Under the pieces are notes generated by a model. It worked only from the letters and a program-made list of their open reading frames with translations, searched no databases and was not told the origin of the DNA. Below are positions 10,484 through 20,828 of a stretch of 64,000 bases of DNA, piece by piece. Numbering within the stretch: position 1 is the stretch's first letter; every line of letters starts with the position of its first letter. A program made the translations under genes and the position numbers. The stretch is from Lactuca virosa (Eukaryota; Streptophyta; Magnoliopsida; Asterales; Asteraceae): positions 178,100,693-178,164,692 of the forward strand of contig CAKMRJ010005634.1 of assembly GCA_928212115.1 (NCBI GenBank), written 5' to 3'.

Positions 10484-13055
10484 TCACAGATTCTCATTAG
10501 ATTTCTCTTTTTCAATAGGTACAGAGGATGATGATGACTGATCAGATTTTAATTTTGGCACCCATTGAAAATTAGGTTTTGAAACATTTTGCGTTTGAGT
10601 TTGCTTCGAGCCGGTGGATTTTATACTCGAAGAGTTTGAAGATCCAGACCTACTCTTTGACGAAATCGACTTTGGCTTAGTTTGGGTCGATTTTGGCAAA
10701 CTGTTTGTGAATTTATTGAAAACCTGTTTGTTCTTTTGAAAAACTGCCATTTTCGTGTTTTGATTTGTTTTCCAGTCATCATCTCGAGAGCGATTTCTGG
10801 AGGATTTTCTAATTAAAGATCGTCCTCTAGACTCATTCTCTCCCCTTTTTGACATGTAATGCACAAACATCCGGTTTAGACAATTTCTGGCAATATGATA
10901 AGCAGTACCACAGTTGAAGCAAATTTGTTTATTATCAGTGGACTTGGTACTGCTGTTTTCTGATTTCTGGCTTTTATTAACTTTTCTAGCATTTTCACAT
11001 TTGCAAGAACAAGCACAAGATTGTGAAGCAAACTTATAAGATGTAGAAGCATTTGAATCAGACATAGCATCTTTATCAGAAACGACACAATTATTCTCAA
11101 TTTTATCGTTATGAAATTAGAGAATTCAAGACAGACTCTTCACACAACTTAAATCCAAACTTAGACACACAATTATTTGACTCAAAACCACAAGATTTTT
11201 CCGCTTCTTGCTCCCCCTGAGCTATGGACACATCTGCACTCAAAATAGAAATGTTAGTATCCAAAACTTTATCATTTGAGCATGTTGCTTGTTCAGAAGC
11301 AGGCTTTCCATAAACTAAGAAAGGTTCTCTATCAATCTCTTCTTGAGATAGAGGAATGACAGTATAGTTATGATTGAATGGAGGAGGGACACTCTCAAAA
11401 CCTAATCCTACTTTATTTTGGTTTCCACAAGTAATGTCCTTCCACTGCATCTGTTCCTCTATCATTTTTGCAACTATTTCACTTGACCCATCGAATTTTT
11501 TAAAATTAAATTCAGCATTTTCAAAACGATTTTTCAATGCGTCAAGCTCAACGGTCACAGCAGCAAATTTTCTTTTGAGATGATCATAGTTCTCGCATTT
11601 GTTGCTGTAATCCTCTTGCAGTTTCTTAAAGTCCTTTGTTTTATTTTCTAATTGTGTCTTTAAAGGCTTTTGATATTTTCTAAGTGTGTAACCCTCATAT
11701 TTAAGGTCCTCGTTCTCTCTCTTGATTAATTCAATTTGTTCACGTAAGAATTTAACAGTCTTAATGCAAGATTGAGAGCAACCAAATTCACTGACCTCGG
11801 GTTTGGCAGGCTCTGGAGTGGTTTGCACCATGAATGCAAATTGAAGATTCATCATCTCCTCTTCAGGATCCTTCTCTGCTTCTTCCTCCACACCATCCTT
11901 GATTTGAGCAAGATGCGCATTTTCAGGTCCTGAAATATTCAGAGTCTGAATTTGATCTTTCCAATCAAAGGATTTAGCCACCATAGCCAAGTTAGCAGTC
12001 TGATTGTTTGAAGAGGATCCCCTGTTGATATTGTTCACCGACACCATAGTTCGCTCAAAATTCTCCCTTCGATCTGGTTTTGGACATTCTCTTGCAAAGT
12101 GTCCAGGCTCATGACAATTTTAGCATCTCAGCTTCCCTTTGTTGAATCCCACTTTCTTGTCTGAATTCACACTCTAATTGTTCTTTCCGGTTTTCTTGGA
12201 GAACTACTTTGCCCTAAAAACAGCCATAGCCATTTGCCATGTGATGTCCATCTCCTCCACATCCTCTGGATGGATTTGATCTAGGTCAGCAAATGAGAGT
12301 TGTGGGGAGAGTTCTCTGGCCACAAAAGCGTTATAGCAGTTAACCAGACCAGTGGCGAGGGCCAAATTTTCTTCCTTTTCTTTCAAAGATGAAGCTTGAG
12401 AACTGAATCCATGAGATTGAATGGGTGCAACTGAGGATGAACCAACACTAGAACCAACTTGTTGAGATAGAGATTGAGGTTGAGGAACTTGAATGTTTTG
12501 CATTTGAGGAATCACATATGAAGTGGGTTGATGAGTCACATAGGGTTGAACTTGAGAAACATGAACTTGAGGAGCTTGAGGAGTAGAAAAGCTTGAGAAA
12601 GCAGTGTTGTTGGTGGTTTGGATCCCAAGATTTGATGAGGAGTATGAATTAACATGATTAATCTCCCTTTGCTTATCATCGAGATCGCAAGCCTTAATGA
12701 TCGCCATTGTTTCCGCCAAACTCAAATGGTTCAAATCTTTGGTCTTTTTAGTCACTGAGACATTCATATCCCAAGATTTTGGTAGAGAGTTTAGCAGCTT
12801 CTTGTTGATCTCCGATCTTGTAACCATCACACCAGCAGAGCTCATTTCTGTGGTAAGTGTGATAAACCTTTGCAACTGATTCTCAAGTGTTTCTCCCAAG
12901 ACATAGTTAAACATATTGAACTTTTGTCGCAACATGTCTTGGCGACTCTGTTTCATGTCTTCGTTGCCTTCATAGACTTCTATCAGTGCTTCCCATAAGG
13001 CCTTTGCTGATGTATACTCACGGAAACCTTGAGTAATTTCCGGAGATAATGCCAT
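10484..13055 (-). pseudogene. Sirevirus-like gag, broken and lacking its N-terminus
   Basis: 13055-12204 holds the UBN2-type capsid region (MALSPEITQGFREY, then ALWEALIEVYEG). The same frame continues through several stops to a zinc knuckle near 12130-12090 whose second residue is now a stop, then 12047-11109, with coiled coil around 11750-11500. After a frameshift, 11065-10484 has a second knuckle, CFNCGTAYHIARNC, and a Ser/Lys-rich tail. Upstream of the ATG at 13055 only about 35 bases look like gag before a copy of the LTR terminus, so the real N-terminus is missing. Confidence 0.8.
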
Positions 13056-13077
13056 GGTAAGTATGGCAAGAGCCTTT

Positions 13078-13111
13078 TGTAAGGTCCTTGATGGAAGGAT
13101 CTATACCAATG
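13078..13111 (-). repeat. Second copy of the Sirevirus LTR terminus inside the leader
   Basis: The 34 bases here repeat 13186-13219, the LTR end next to the primer site, without change. They replace the start of gag. Both copies in one frame encode the repeated peptide IGIDPSIKDLT. Confidence 0.85.
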
Positions 13112-13170
13112 TGAAGAACACGACTATGAAGCACCAAAAACTGAAAAACACACTTGATTGACACCAGATC

Positions 13171-13185
13171 TGCTATAATACCAAT
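13171..13185 (-). other. Primer binding site of Sirevirus-like element
   Basis: Minus strand reads ATTGGTATTATAGCA directly after the LTR end TTACA. TGGTAT is the initiator-tRNA-Met match; the following bases differ from the usual CAGAGC. Confidence 0.6.
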
Positions 13186-13575
13186 TGTAAGGTCCTTGAT
13201 GGAAGGATCTATACCAATGATCAATCAAGCGTAAGAAAACAAAGAAGAAATGGAGTAGAAGTGGAATGAAACTTGAGCTTGCATACAATTCACACTTGGA
13301 AATGTCGGATACAACTTAAGGACCGAAAACCACAAATGAATAACTGTGGATCAACTTCTTGCAAATGACAACCTGACCACCTATATATACCAACAAGGAC
13401 CGAAAACAGTTTTCTGTCAGGCAGACCGAAAACTGGTTTTCGGTCACACCTCAACCGAGAACCTTTTAAGACTGAAAACAACAAACATGACCAAAAGACT
13501 CCAAAATACATTGTCAAATGACCTAACTCATCTATACATTGTTGCGTATCCCAAACCATATATATTGGCCCTTCA
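13186..13575 (-). repeat. 5' LTR of Sirevirus-like element
   Basis: 390 bp, TGAAGGGCC ... ACCTTACA in element orientation. Contains two hairpin-like palindromes around 13399-13446 (arms GACCGAAAAC and GTTTTCGGTC around a TG spacer in the second). Its right flank is TAGGGTTGCATG of B's 5' LTR. The short LTR contrasts with the roughly 10-kb interior. Confidence 0.85.
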
Positions 13576-13623
13576 TAGGGTTGCATGTACACTTAGGAGT
13601 GTTAGAATGCTCAAAACCCAACA
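13576..13623 (+). repeat. 5' LTR of element B, terminal part
   Basis: TAGGGTTGCATG ... AAAACCCAACA, identical in layout to the ends of the other family LTRs and followed at once by the primer site. It continues the fragment at 2945-3090 after the Sirevirus insertion. Confidence 0.85.
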
Positions 13624-13624
13624 G

Positions 13625-13636
13625 TGGTATCAAAGC
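13625..13636 (+). other. Primer binding site of element B
   Basis: TGGTATCAAAGC, one base from the canonical plant initiator-tRNA-Met site TGGTATCAGAGC, two bases after the LTR end. Confidence 0.85.
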
Positions 13637-13706
13637 CTAGGCTTGTTTGTTTGATACTTGATGCAAAATAGTGAAAAACTCGAATTTCTTGCTGGCTGCA
13701 CAGGGG

Positions 13707-13789
13707 ACTCTCCGAGTCCATGGGGGGACTCGACGAGTCCAAGCATAAATTCAACCAACTCGGCGAGTCAGTTCGTGCACTCGACGAGT
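13707..13789. repeat. Paired ACTCGNCGAGT words in B leader
   Basis: Four 11-base palindromic words start at 13707 (one base off), 13728, 13758 and 13779. Each pair is spaced 21 bases start to start; the pairs are 51 bases apart. The same arrangement is at 39871-39953 in B2. Confidence 0.9.
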
Positions 13790-14309
13790 TGGTCAGTCAG
13801 AGTGCATATTTTCGACTTTTGCTGCTGGAAATGGACTAGAAACTTTACCCTAAACTGTTTTGGTGCTTTAAAACTTGTTTTAGATGGTGTAATGGTTGTT
13901 CTAATCCATTTACAATGGCTAATATCAAAATTTACAGGATTATATGTGTTCATATGTTCTTGAAATTTTGATATGATTATTCATGTTCTTATGAATTCTT
14001 GATAGATCATAGGAATTACTTGTTTAATGCTGAATTCATGATCTTTATGTGTTTTAATGGAGTCCATAACTTGTCCTCAAGTTATGGATAACCAAAAATT
14101 CACTTTGTATTAATTCCATTAAAAGAACACATAAGTTACAAAAAATGAAGAGTCTTCATTTTAATAACTCATAAGTTATGAATTGAAAGGTTTTGTAAAG
14201 TTACAAAACTTGCCCTCAATTTTTGGAACATGTAAAGTCATCTAGTACACTTTAGTTCCAATCCCTAGAATTTTAAAAGTTAAAATTCAACCCTTATACT
14301 TTATAATGT

Positions 14310-14313
14310 TATA

Positions 14314-14382
<69 letters not shown>
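14310..14382. repeat. (TA)n microsatellite in B leader
   Basis: About 35 uninterrupted TA units. The same site in B2 (about 40504-40520) has only a few, so it expanded in this copy. Confidence 0.95.
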
Positions 14383-14384
<2 letters not shown>

Positions 14385-14399
14385 AAGATGAAGTCGTTT

Positions 14400-15187
14400 T
14401 ACCGTTAGTAGGCCTCATTCACGAAGCCGGTCTATAAGGGGGTATAAGGTTGTTGCCTATAAAATGGCAGCTTAATGGGTGTCCACTCTCACCCACCGCT
14501 TCCTTGACTGGTGGAGGGTGGTTAGCCGAACGGGTAGGACAATGACTTAAAATTCTCATTAAAAGTATAATGATTATTATGAAGTAACTAAATGTTTTTA
14601 TAAATTCCCAATCTTAGTTACTTTAGGAAAAAAGTGAATAAGGTGCTAACCCATGAAATTACACTTTGCACTTTGGTTAAGTCGTTAGTGGAGCGTGTGT
14701 GGTTAACCGGCACACTAACTTGGACTTAACAAGGTAGGCAAAGGGTGACTTAAGGTTTTTCATAGGTCGATGGAGCGCGTGTGGTTAAACGGCACATCGA
14801 TTAAGTGAAAAAACATTAAGGATACCAAGTAATTTATATTGTTACTTCACACCTTGTTTTGTGATCCTCGGTATCCCAGTCACAAAACATGAAGGGCACA
14901 CTCGAGATTGAAACATGTCATTAAAAAGTTCAATGAATCTCAAAAAGAATCTAGGAGTTTCTAAAAACCAAATAAAACCTAATAATTTATATATATTTCG
15001 TTTTTCATGGTGGAAATTGGTGAATCGTCATTCACCTACCTTTCAAATATGTTTTAGCTTAGATTACGACATCCCTCTTCTAAGTTATAATATATTGTGA
15101 TTGGATCCTAGCCTTAATATTACATTTGGGTGTTTTATTAAGGACTATCTTTATATCTAAACTAAACTTGTCTTTTCTTCTTTTCAG
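14400..15187 (+). promoter_or_regulatory. Structured RNA leader of element B
   Basis: Conserved block shared with B2 and D, with several predicted hairpins. HP1: GTTAGTG 14684-14690 with CACTAAC 14713-14719. HP2: TCGATG 14767-14772 with CATCGA 14795-14800. HP1 and HP2 have nearly the same loop around GGTTAACC (14701-14708 in HP1) on different stems. HP3: GTTTTGTGA 14856-14864 with TCACAAAAC 14880-14888. HP4: GGTGAAT 15019-15025 with ATTCACC 15030-15036, loop CGTC. Homologous hairpins in D keep pairing through compensatory changes. Role inferred: packaging, dimerisation or translation control of genomic RNA. Confidence 0.6.
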
Positions 15188-16050
15188 ATGTCTTCCAACA
15201 ATGCTGCTTCTGGCTCAAACCCTACCGACTCCTTCTCTCTCATGAATCTTTGTGGGAGAGTCATCTTTTATGGATCCAACTTTATAGATTGGATCAGGAA
15301 CATCAGGATGGTCACTCGGTATGAGAACAAAGAATATGTTCTCGACAAGGAACTTAAGGTACCCGAGCCAACTGCTACTCCTGAGGAGTTTGCTGAATAC
15401 GAGGCACATGAAAGAGATGCTACCAAAGTGGCATGCATCATGATGGCCACTATGACAGCCGAGCTCCAAAAGTCCTATGAGGACTACTATACTTTTGAGA
15501 GGAACTAGGATTTGATGGACCGTTACCATTAGAGTGCTCGTCAAGAGCGATATGAAATTATCTCCTCCATTATAACAACCGGACTGAAAGATGGTGAACC
15601 CATCACAGCCCACATGCAGAAAATGCAAAGGTATGTGGACCGTTTGATGAAGCTGAATGTGAAACTTCCCGAGGAGTTAGCAATATATATCATTTTTCAC
15701 TCCTTACCTTCGTGTTATGATCAATTCCGCATGACATACCACATGAACAAGGAGGAAGTTACCTTCAACAAACTTCAAGGACTCCTAAAGACCGCATAAT
15801 CATGTCTTAAAGGCAAGTCGGATGTTACCACTCCTACTCCAAACTCCGCACCTGTCATGGCAACGGGAAAGGTAGAGGGAAAAAGAGGAAGAACCCTTCG
15901 AAGGGTACCAAGGGTAAGACCCTTGATGGCTCCTCTTCAAGCGGAACCAAGAAAGGTTTCGTCACTCCTTCTTCTGACCCAAAAGAGGCTGAATGCTTCT
16001 ATTGCCATGAAAAGGCACACTGGAGGCGGAACTGCCCAAAGTACCAGCAA
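15188..16050 (+). pseudogene. gag of element B, broken
   Basis: Starts MSSNNAASGSNPTDSF at 15188, just after the conserved leader, and matches the gag of B2 (41302). Capsid-like UBN2-type region to about 15800 (LPSCYDQFRMTYHM near 15700). In-frame stops at 15506-15508, about 15530 and about 15798; a frameshift near 15880 moves the basic Ser-rich linker out of frame. The zinc knuckle CFYCHEKAHWRRNC at about 15999-16040 is complete (CX2CX4HX4C) but in the shifted frame. Confidence 0.85.
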
Positions 16051-16053
16051 GAT

Positions 16054-17334
16054 TTGAAGGATGGGAAAGTGAAACCCAACAATGCTGGTATTTACACTAT
16101 ATTATCTAATAACTTACCCTATTCTAACTCTTGGGTCCTTGATACCGGCTGTGGTATTCATATTTGTTCTGATTTGCAGGGACTAAGAAGAAGTGAGAAT
16201 GTGGAGCATGGAAAGATAAACTTGATCATGGGGAATAGGAAAGTTTCACCTGTCACCAAGATTGGAGTTTATACTTTATTGCTAAGTAGTGGGTTTACTT
16301 TAGATTTGAATAAATGTTGTTATTCGCCTAAAATGGCAAGAAATGTTATTTCCTTTCATGCTTTGTACAAACAAGGGTTTACCTTTTCTTTTGATAATGA
16401 AGTTGGTGGAATAAATGCTTTCTTTAATAATGTGTTTTATTTTAAAGCATTACCTTGTGATGGTGTGTATGAAGTTGTGTCTATTATAGATAACTTAGGA
16501 AATAATGTGTTGTGTATTGATTCTACTAATGATAATAACTTAGATAAAGCATCATTATGGCATTGTCGTCTTGGACATGTAAGCAAGAAACGCATAGGCC
16601 AACTCCAAAAGGATAGAGTCTTGGAGTCATTTGACCTAAAGTCAGATGATAGTTGTGAATCATGCTTACTTGGAAATATGACAAAGTCACCCTTTACTGG
16701 TTCGTGTGAAAGGGGTGAAGGTTTGTTGGATCTAGTACACACAAATGTGTGTGGACCCTTCAAAACTGCCACAAGGGATTCTAATCGTTATTATGTGACT
16801 TTTACAGATGATTATAGTAGATATGGATATGTCTACTTAATTAAGCATAAGTCAGAAACTTTCGATAGGTTTAAAGAGCTTAAACAGGAAGTAGAGAATC
16901 AATTGGGCAGGAACATTAAGATTCTTCAATCCGATCGAGGTGGTGAGTATCTTAGTACTGAGTTCCTCGACTATCTTAAGGAATGTGGGGTTGTCTCACA
17001 ATTGACACCTCCCAGGACACCACAGTTGAATGGTGTAGCTGAGAGGCGTAATCGAACCTTGTTGGACATGACTCGTTCCATGATGAGTCGAGCTTCGCTA
17101 CCAATCTCATTCTGGGGGTATGCCTTAGAGACTACCGCCCATATCCTTAATCTGGTCCCTACAAAGAAGGTTGCCAAAACACCTCACGAGATGTGGACTG
17201 GAAAAGTTCCAAATCTAGCCCACATCAAGATTTGGGGTTACGAAGATTTCTTGAGACGCGAGACTCACGATAAGCTCGAACCTCGAAGTGAGAGGTGTAT
17301 ATTCATCGGCTACCCACAGAAATCCTTTGGTTAA
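16054..17334 (+). pseudogene. Protease and integrase part of B pol
   Basis: 426-residue open stretch. Protease triad in WVLDTGCGIHIC at about residue 30. GAG-preintegrase HHCC zinc site in LWHCRLGH and CESCLLG (about 165-210). Integrase core: the first catalytic Asp is replaced by Asn (LVHTNVCGPF, codon AAT at 16744-16746, where B2 has GAT), the second is present in SDRGGEYLS and the Glu in NGVAERRNRT. With the first acid lost, this integrase should be inactive. A stop at 17332-17334 replaces a Leu-type codon seen in B2. Confidence 0.9.
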
Positions 17335-17389
17335 CTCTTCTACAGACCTAGTGAGAATGTGGTCTTTGTAGCAAGGAGGGGTGTGTTTC

Positions 17390-17414
17390 GAGAGAGAGAG
17401 AGAGAGAGAGAGAG
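17390..17414. repeat. (GA)n run in the integrase-RT linker of B
   Basis: About 12 GA units where B2 has only a short RERE-coding stretch (43494-43505); the expansion and nearby changes put the linker out of frame. A longer run is at the same place in D (30914-30959). Confidence 0.9.
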
Positions 17415-19223
17415 TTCATAATACAAGGAAACAGTGGGAGCCAAATTGACCTTGAAGAAATTCAAGAGTCAAGTGGTGAAGGAACCTCAAACCATAGCAA
17501 TCAACTTGAGGAGGAAACTCCTGTTGATCTAATTGACAAGTCTGTACCTCTGAGGCATTCCATAAGGGTTAGGAATGCACCTGAGCACTAATATGGTTTC
17601 CATATTATTGCGGAAGGTGAGACACTTATCAGTGATGAGACACTGGTAAGTCTGGATGAAGCCATGGCAGGCCCTGAGTCTGCTAAATGGAAAGAGGCAA
17701 TGGACAGCGAGATACAGTCCATGTATGACAATCAAGTTTGGAACTTGGTTGACAGTGTACCGGATCGTAAGATAGTTGGGTGGAAATGGATCTTCAAGAA
17801 GAAGACTGACATGGATGGTAATGTACACACTTATAAGGCGCGACTGGTTGCAAAGGGCTTTTCTTAAACTCTAGGAGTTGATTATGATGAGACCTTTTCA
17901 CCAGTAGCCAAGATTAAGTCTATTAGGGTATTGTTAGCCATTGTTGCATTTCATGACTATGAAATATGGCAAATGGATGTCAAAACCGCTTTCCTTAATG
18001 GAAAGTTGGCTGAGGATGTTTACATGTGTCAACCAGAGGGTTTTGTCAGTATAGATTACCCTAATAGAGTGTGTAAGCTTGAGAAATCCATCTATGGATT
18101 AAAGCAAGCACCTCGCAGATGGAATCTTTGCTTCGATGAGAAAGTCAAAGAGTTTGGCTTTTCGAGGAGTGAAGATGAATCTTGTGTATATGTCAAGGCT
18201 AGTGGGAGTGTAGTCAGCTTTTTGGTATTGTATGTGGATGACATACTACTCATAGGAAATGACATCCCAACTCTGCAGGAAGTTAAGTCCTGGCTTGGGA
18301 AGTGTTTTGCTATGAAGGACCTTGGAGAAGCTGCCTATATTCTAGGGATAAGGATTCTGAGAGACCGGAGTAAAAGACTAATTGGACTTAGTCAGAGTAC
18401 CTACTTGGATAAAGTGCTGAAGAGGTTCAGCATGCAAGATTCCAATAAAGGAGAGTTACCTATCCAATGTAATGCAGATTGAGTAAGAGTCAGAGCCCGA
18501 GTACCGAGGCTGAGATAGCAGAAATGAGTCAAGTACCTTATGCTTCCGCTGTAGGATCGATCATGTATGCTATGACTTGTACTCGTCCTGATGTGGCCTT
18601 TTCCTTGATCATGGTCAGAAGATATCAGGGGAACCCTGGCAAAGGCTCACTGGACTGCGGTAAAGAACATTCTCAAGTACCTACGGAGGACTAAGGACTG
18701 GGTCCTTACCCTTGGTGGGAGTGATGACTTGAGAGTTGTAGGGTATAGTGATGCTAGCTTCCAGACTGATAGGGATAATTTCCGCTCTCATTCGGGCTGG
18801 GTCTTTACCTTAAACGGAGGAGCAATTACTTGGAAAAGTTCCAAGCAGGAGACAATGGCTGATTAAACTTGCGAATCAGAGTATATAGCGGCAAGCGAGG
18901 CAGCAAAGGAGGCAATATGGCTGAAGAACTTCATTGACAACCTTGGAGTAGTACTAGCTATAAAGGAGCCTATGGAAATTTTCTGTGATAGTGAAAGTGA
19001 AGTTGCCTTAGCCAAGGAACTAAGGGATCACGGGAGATCCAGACACATTGACAGAAAATACTATTTTATCAGACATCGAATAGAAGAAGGACTCCTCGTG
19101 GCAAAGAGGGTATCATCGGATGAGAACCCAGCAGATCCCCTCACGAAGGGACTGAGTAGGGCTAAGCATCTCCAGCACGCAAGGATCATAGGGTTGAAGG
19201 ATGATATTAGTTTTAGTAGTTAG
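17415..19223 (+). pseudogene. RT and RNase H part of B pol
   Basis: RT from 17664 (MAGPESAKWKEAM) with QMDVKTAFLNGKL at about 17970 and YVDDILL at 18232-18246; the fold is continuous in 17931-18482. Stops at 17865-17867, 18480-18482 and 18864-18866 and a frameshift near 18640 break the frame. RNase H is recognisable by GYSDASF (about 18741), TCESEYIAASE (about 18868) and FCDSESEVALAK (about 18981), ending GLKDDISFSS. Confidence 0.85.
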
Positions 19224-20064
19224 ATAGTCTTGAAGTTTGTAAAGTGTAATTGACATTTGATGATGAATAAAAGTTGTGTTTATTTATGAGTAAAGTGTTG
19301 CTATCTTTTGTCAATCGTTTACTATTATTTCTTTTGAATGTTTTGACTTCCATAATATTTATGTTGTGTTTTCATATTATTCAAATTATCCACAGTCAGT
19401 CATATGTTGGAAGTAGATATGAATTAAGACTGTCATGAGTTGGTTGTGGAGGTCTAAGATGTTGGACATGGCCTCAACACTCATGAGTGCTCATAATTTT
19501 GATTATTGGATTTATCCCACGCTCGCTGGTATCACTTCATGGAATTTATCTCGAGTAATCGCGAGACGGTAATATCATATATGTCTTCAAACCTAGAGAT
19601 ATGACTTGTTGTCTATGAGTTGGTTATGCATTGATCATGCGAAAACGCATTGGTAACTCGATGTTATAAAACGTGCCTTTGTGTGTGATTCAACAAGTAG
19701 TAGAACAAGCATATGAGTCAAAGTTTATCTGTTCCTTATTGGATTAGAAGCGATATCTAGGCCCCTCGATGATTTTGTTTTGACCTATGTACCGGGCCCG
19801 GTCAGAACTAAATTGATGTGTTCAACTAAGTTCTATGTCAAACAAATCGGAAATCGGGAAACAAACTGTTGGACAATAAGCAAGACATTATTCCATGTAT
19901 TTGTCCGGCTGATATCTAGAACAGAGGATTATATGATCACTTATCTTAAATGGCGTATCATCATCTTCTCAGTTCCGAGAGACCTTGAAAATATCTATGA
20001 TTGTCGATCGGTTCCTGAAGTCATACTTGCAGTTATAGTTATTAGACTTATCCAAGTGGGAGAT
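19224..20064 (+). promoter_or_regulatory. 3' UTR of B with hairpin, 12-bp palindrome and PPT
   Basis: Noncoding and conserved in A', D and B2. Tetraloop hairpin ATGCG-AAAA-CGCAT at 19637-19650. Perfect 12-bp palindrome ACCGGGCCCGGT at 19791-19802, enclosed by TTTTGAC (about 19778) and GTCAAAC (about 19838). Polypurine tract AAGTGGGAGAT at 20054-20064 next to the LTR. Confidence 0.75.
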
Positions 20065-20828
20065 TGTTGGATAAGGTGTTTAAGTCCATAACTATTTCTG
20101 GTATGTACTTGACTCGACCCGACATGGTCCATTTGGGTTGCATGGCATCATGCATTTGGATAGACTAAATGAGAGAAATAACACTTGTGGTTTATTAATA
20201 TATCATAAGTTCTAATATATTAATAATATTATTTAATTAGTATTGATCAAGAATTAATCTAGGATTAATTAAGTGATAAAAAGGAGACTAATTAAATATA
20301 TGGGTTGATTATGTAAATCATCCATAACTTGTATAGTGAGCTAAAGGCTCCATGGGTTATCAAGTTGGGCTAAGGTCCATAGGATGCTCCATGGGAGTTA
20401 CAAACCCATGGGTCATGGAAATGAAGAGCCATGTTACATTAGGGTTTACATGGTGTAACCCTAATGCAACATACTATATAAGCATGCTTCTAGCAACCAA
20501 AATAAGCTACACAAGAGAGACAATAGGGCAAGGTCGATTTCAAGTGTTAGATATTTCTCTCAAAGCTTATCCCAAGAGCATTTGGTGTTGTGTGAAACAT
20601 TTGAGGCATCACACTTGGGGTGCTAGGCTCTCAAGGTTTTCAAGGAATCAAATCAACAATAAGGTATGTAATTCTAGCCATCTTTTATGTTTAAAGTTCC
20701 CCATGTATGCTAGATAGGATTATGAACCATGGAAAAAGTATTTTGCATGTATTTTACAAAAGCATAGATCCAAGGTTTTCTAGGGTTGCATGTACACTTA
20801 GGAGTGTTAGAATGCTCAAAACCCAATA
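20065..20828 (+). repeat. 3' LTR of element B
   Basis: About 764 bp, TGTTGGATAAGG start, ending AAAACCCAATA where relatives end CCCAACA. Inverted AGGGTT/AACCCT pair at about 20440-20464 and TATATAAG at 20475-20482. It runs directly into family C gag sequence at 20829 with no TSD, so the last bases were altered or lost in a fusion. Confidence 0.85.

Larger units (their letters stand above)
3090..13575 (-). mobile_element. Sirevirus-like Ty1/copia element, minus strand, degenerate
   Basis: In element order (right to left): LTR 13186-13575, primer site 13171-13185, gag 13055-10484, pol 10407-6999, PPT-like motif 6939-6929, untranslated repeat-rich spacer, env-like ORF 4903-3320, polypurine tract 3300-3290, truncated LTR 3289-3090. 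The copia domain order (protease, integrase, RT, RNase H), the long gag with zinc knuckles and coiled coil, the extra ORF after pol, and AGGGGGAG motifs both after pol and before the 3' LTR are the hallmarks of the Sirevirus/Maximus-SIRE lineage. Pol and gag carry many stops and frameshifts. The outer 190 or so bases of the left LTR are missing. Confidence 0.85.
13576..20828 (+). mobile_element. Copia element B, main body
   Basis: End of the 5' LTR (13576-13623), primer site 13625-13636, a 1.55-kb structured leader, gag 15188 to about 16050, pol to 19223, 3' UTR, PPT and 3' LTR 20065-20828. Same family as A', D and B2, which share leader blocks, gag, pol and LTR. Protease has an Asp-Thr-Gly triad (DTGC). 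I cannot place it confidently in a named copia lineage from sequence alone. Confidence 0.9.

Noticed and set aside
13707..13789. CRISPR-like array
   Set aside because: The repeated unit is an 11-base palindrome in a plant retrotransposon leader; there is no long repeat or spacer structure.
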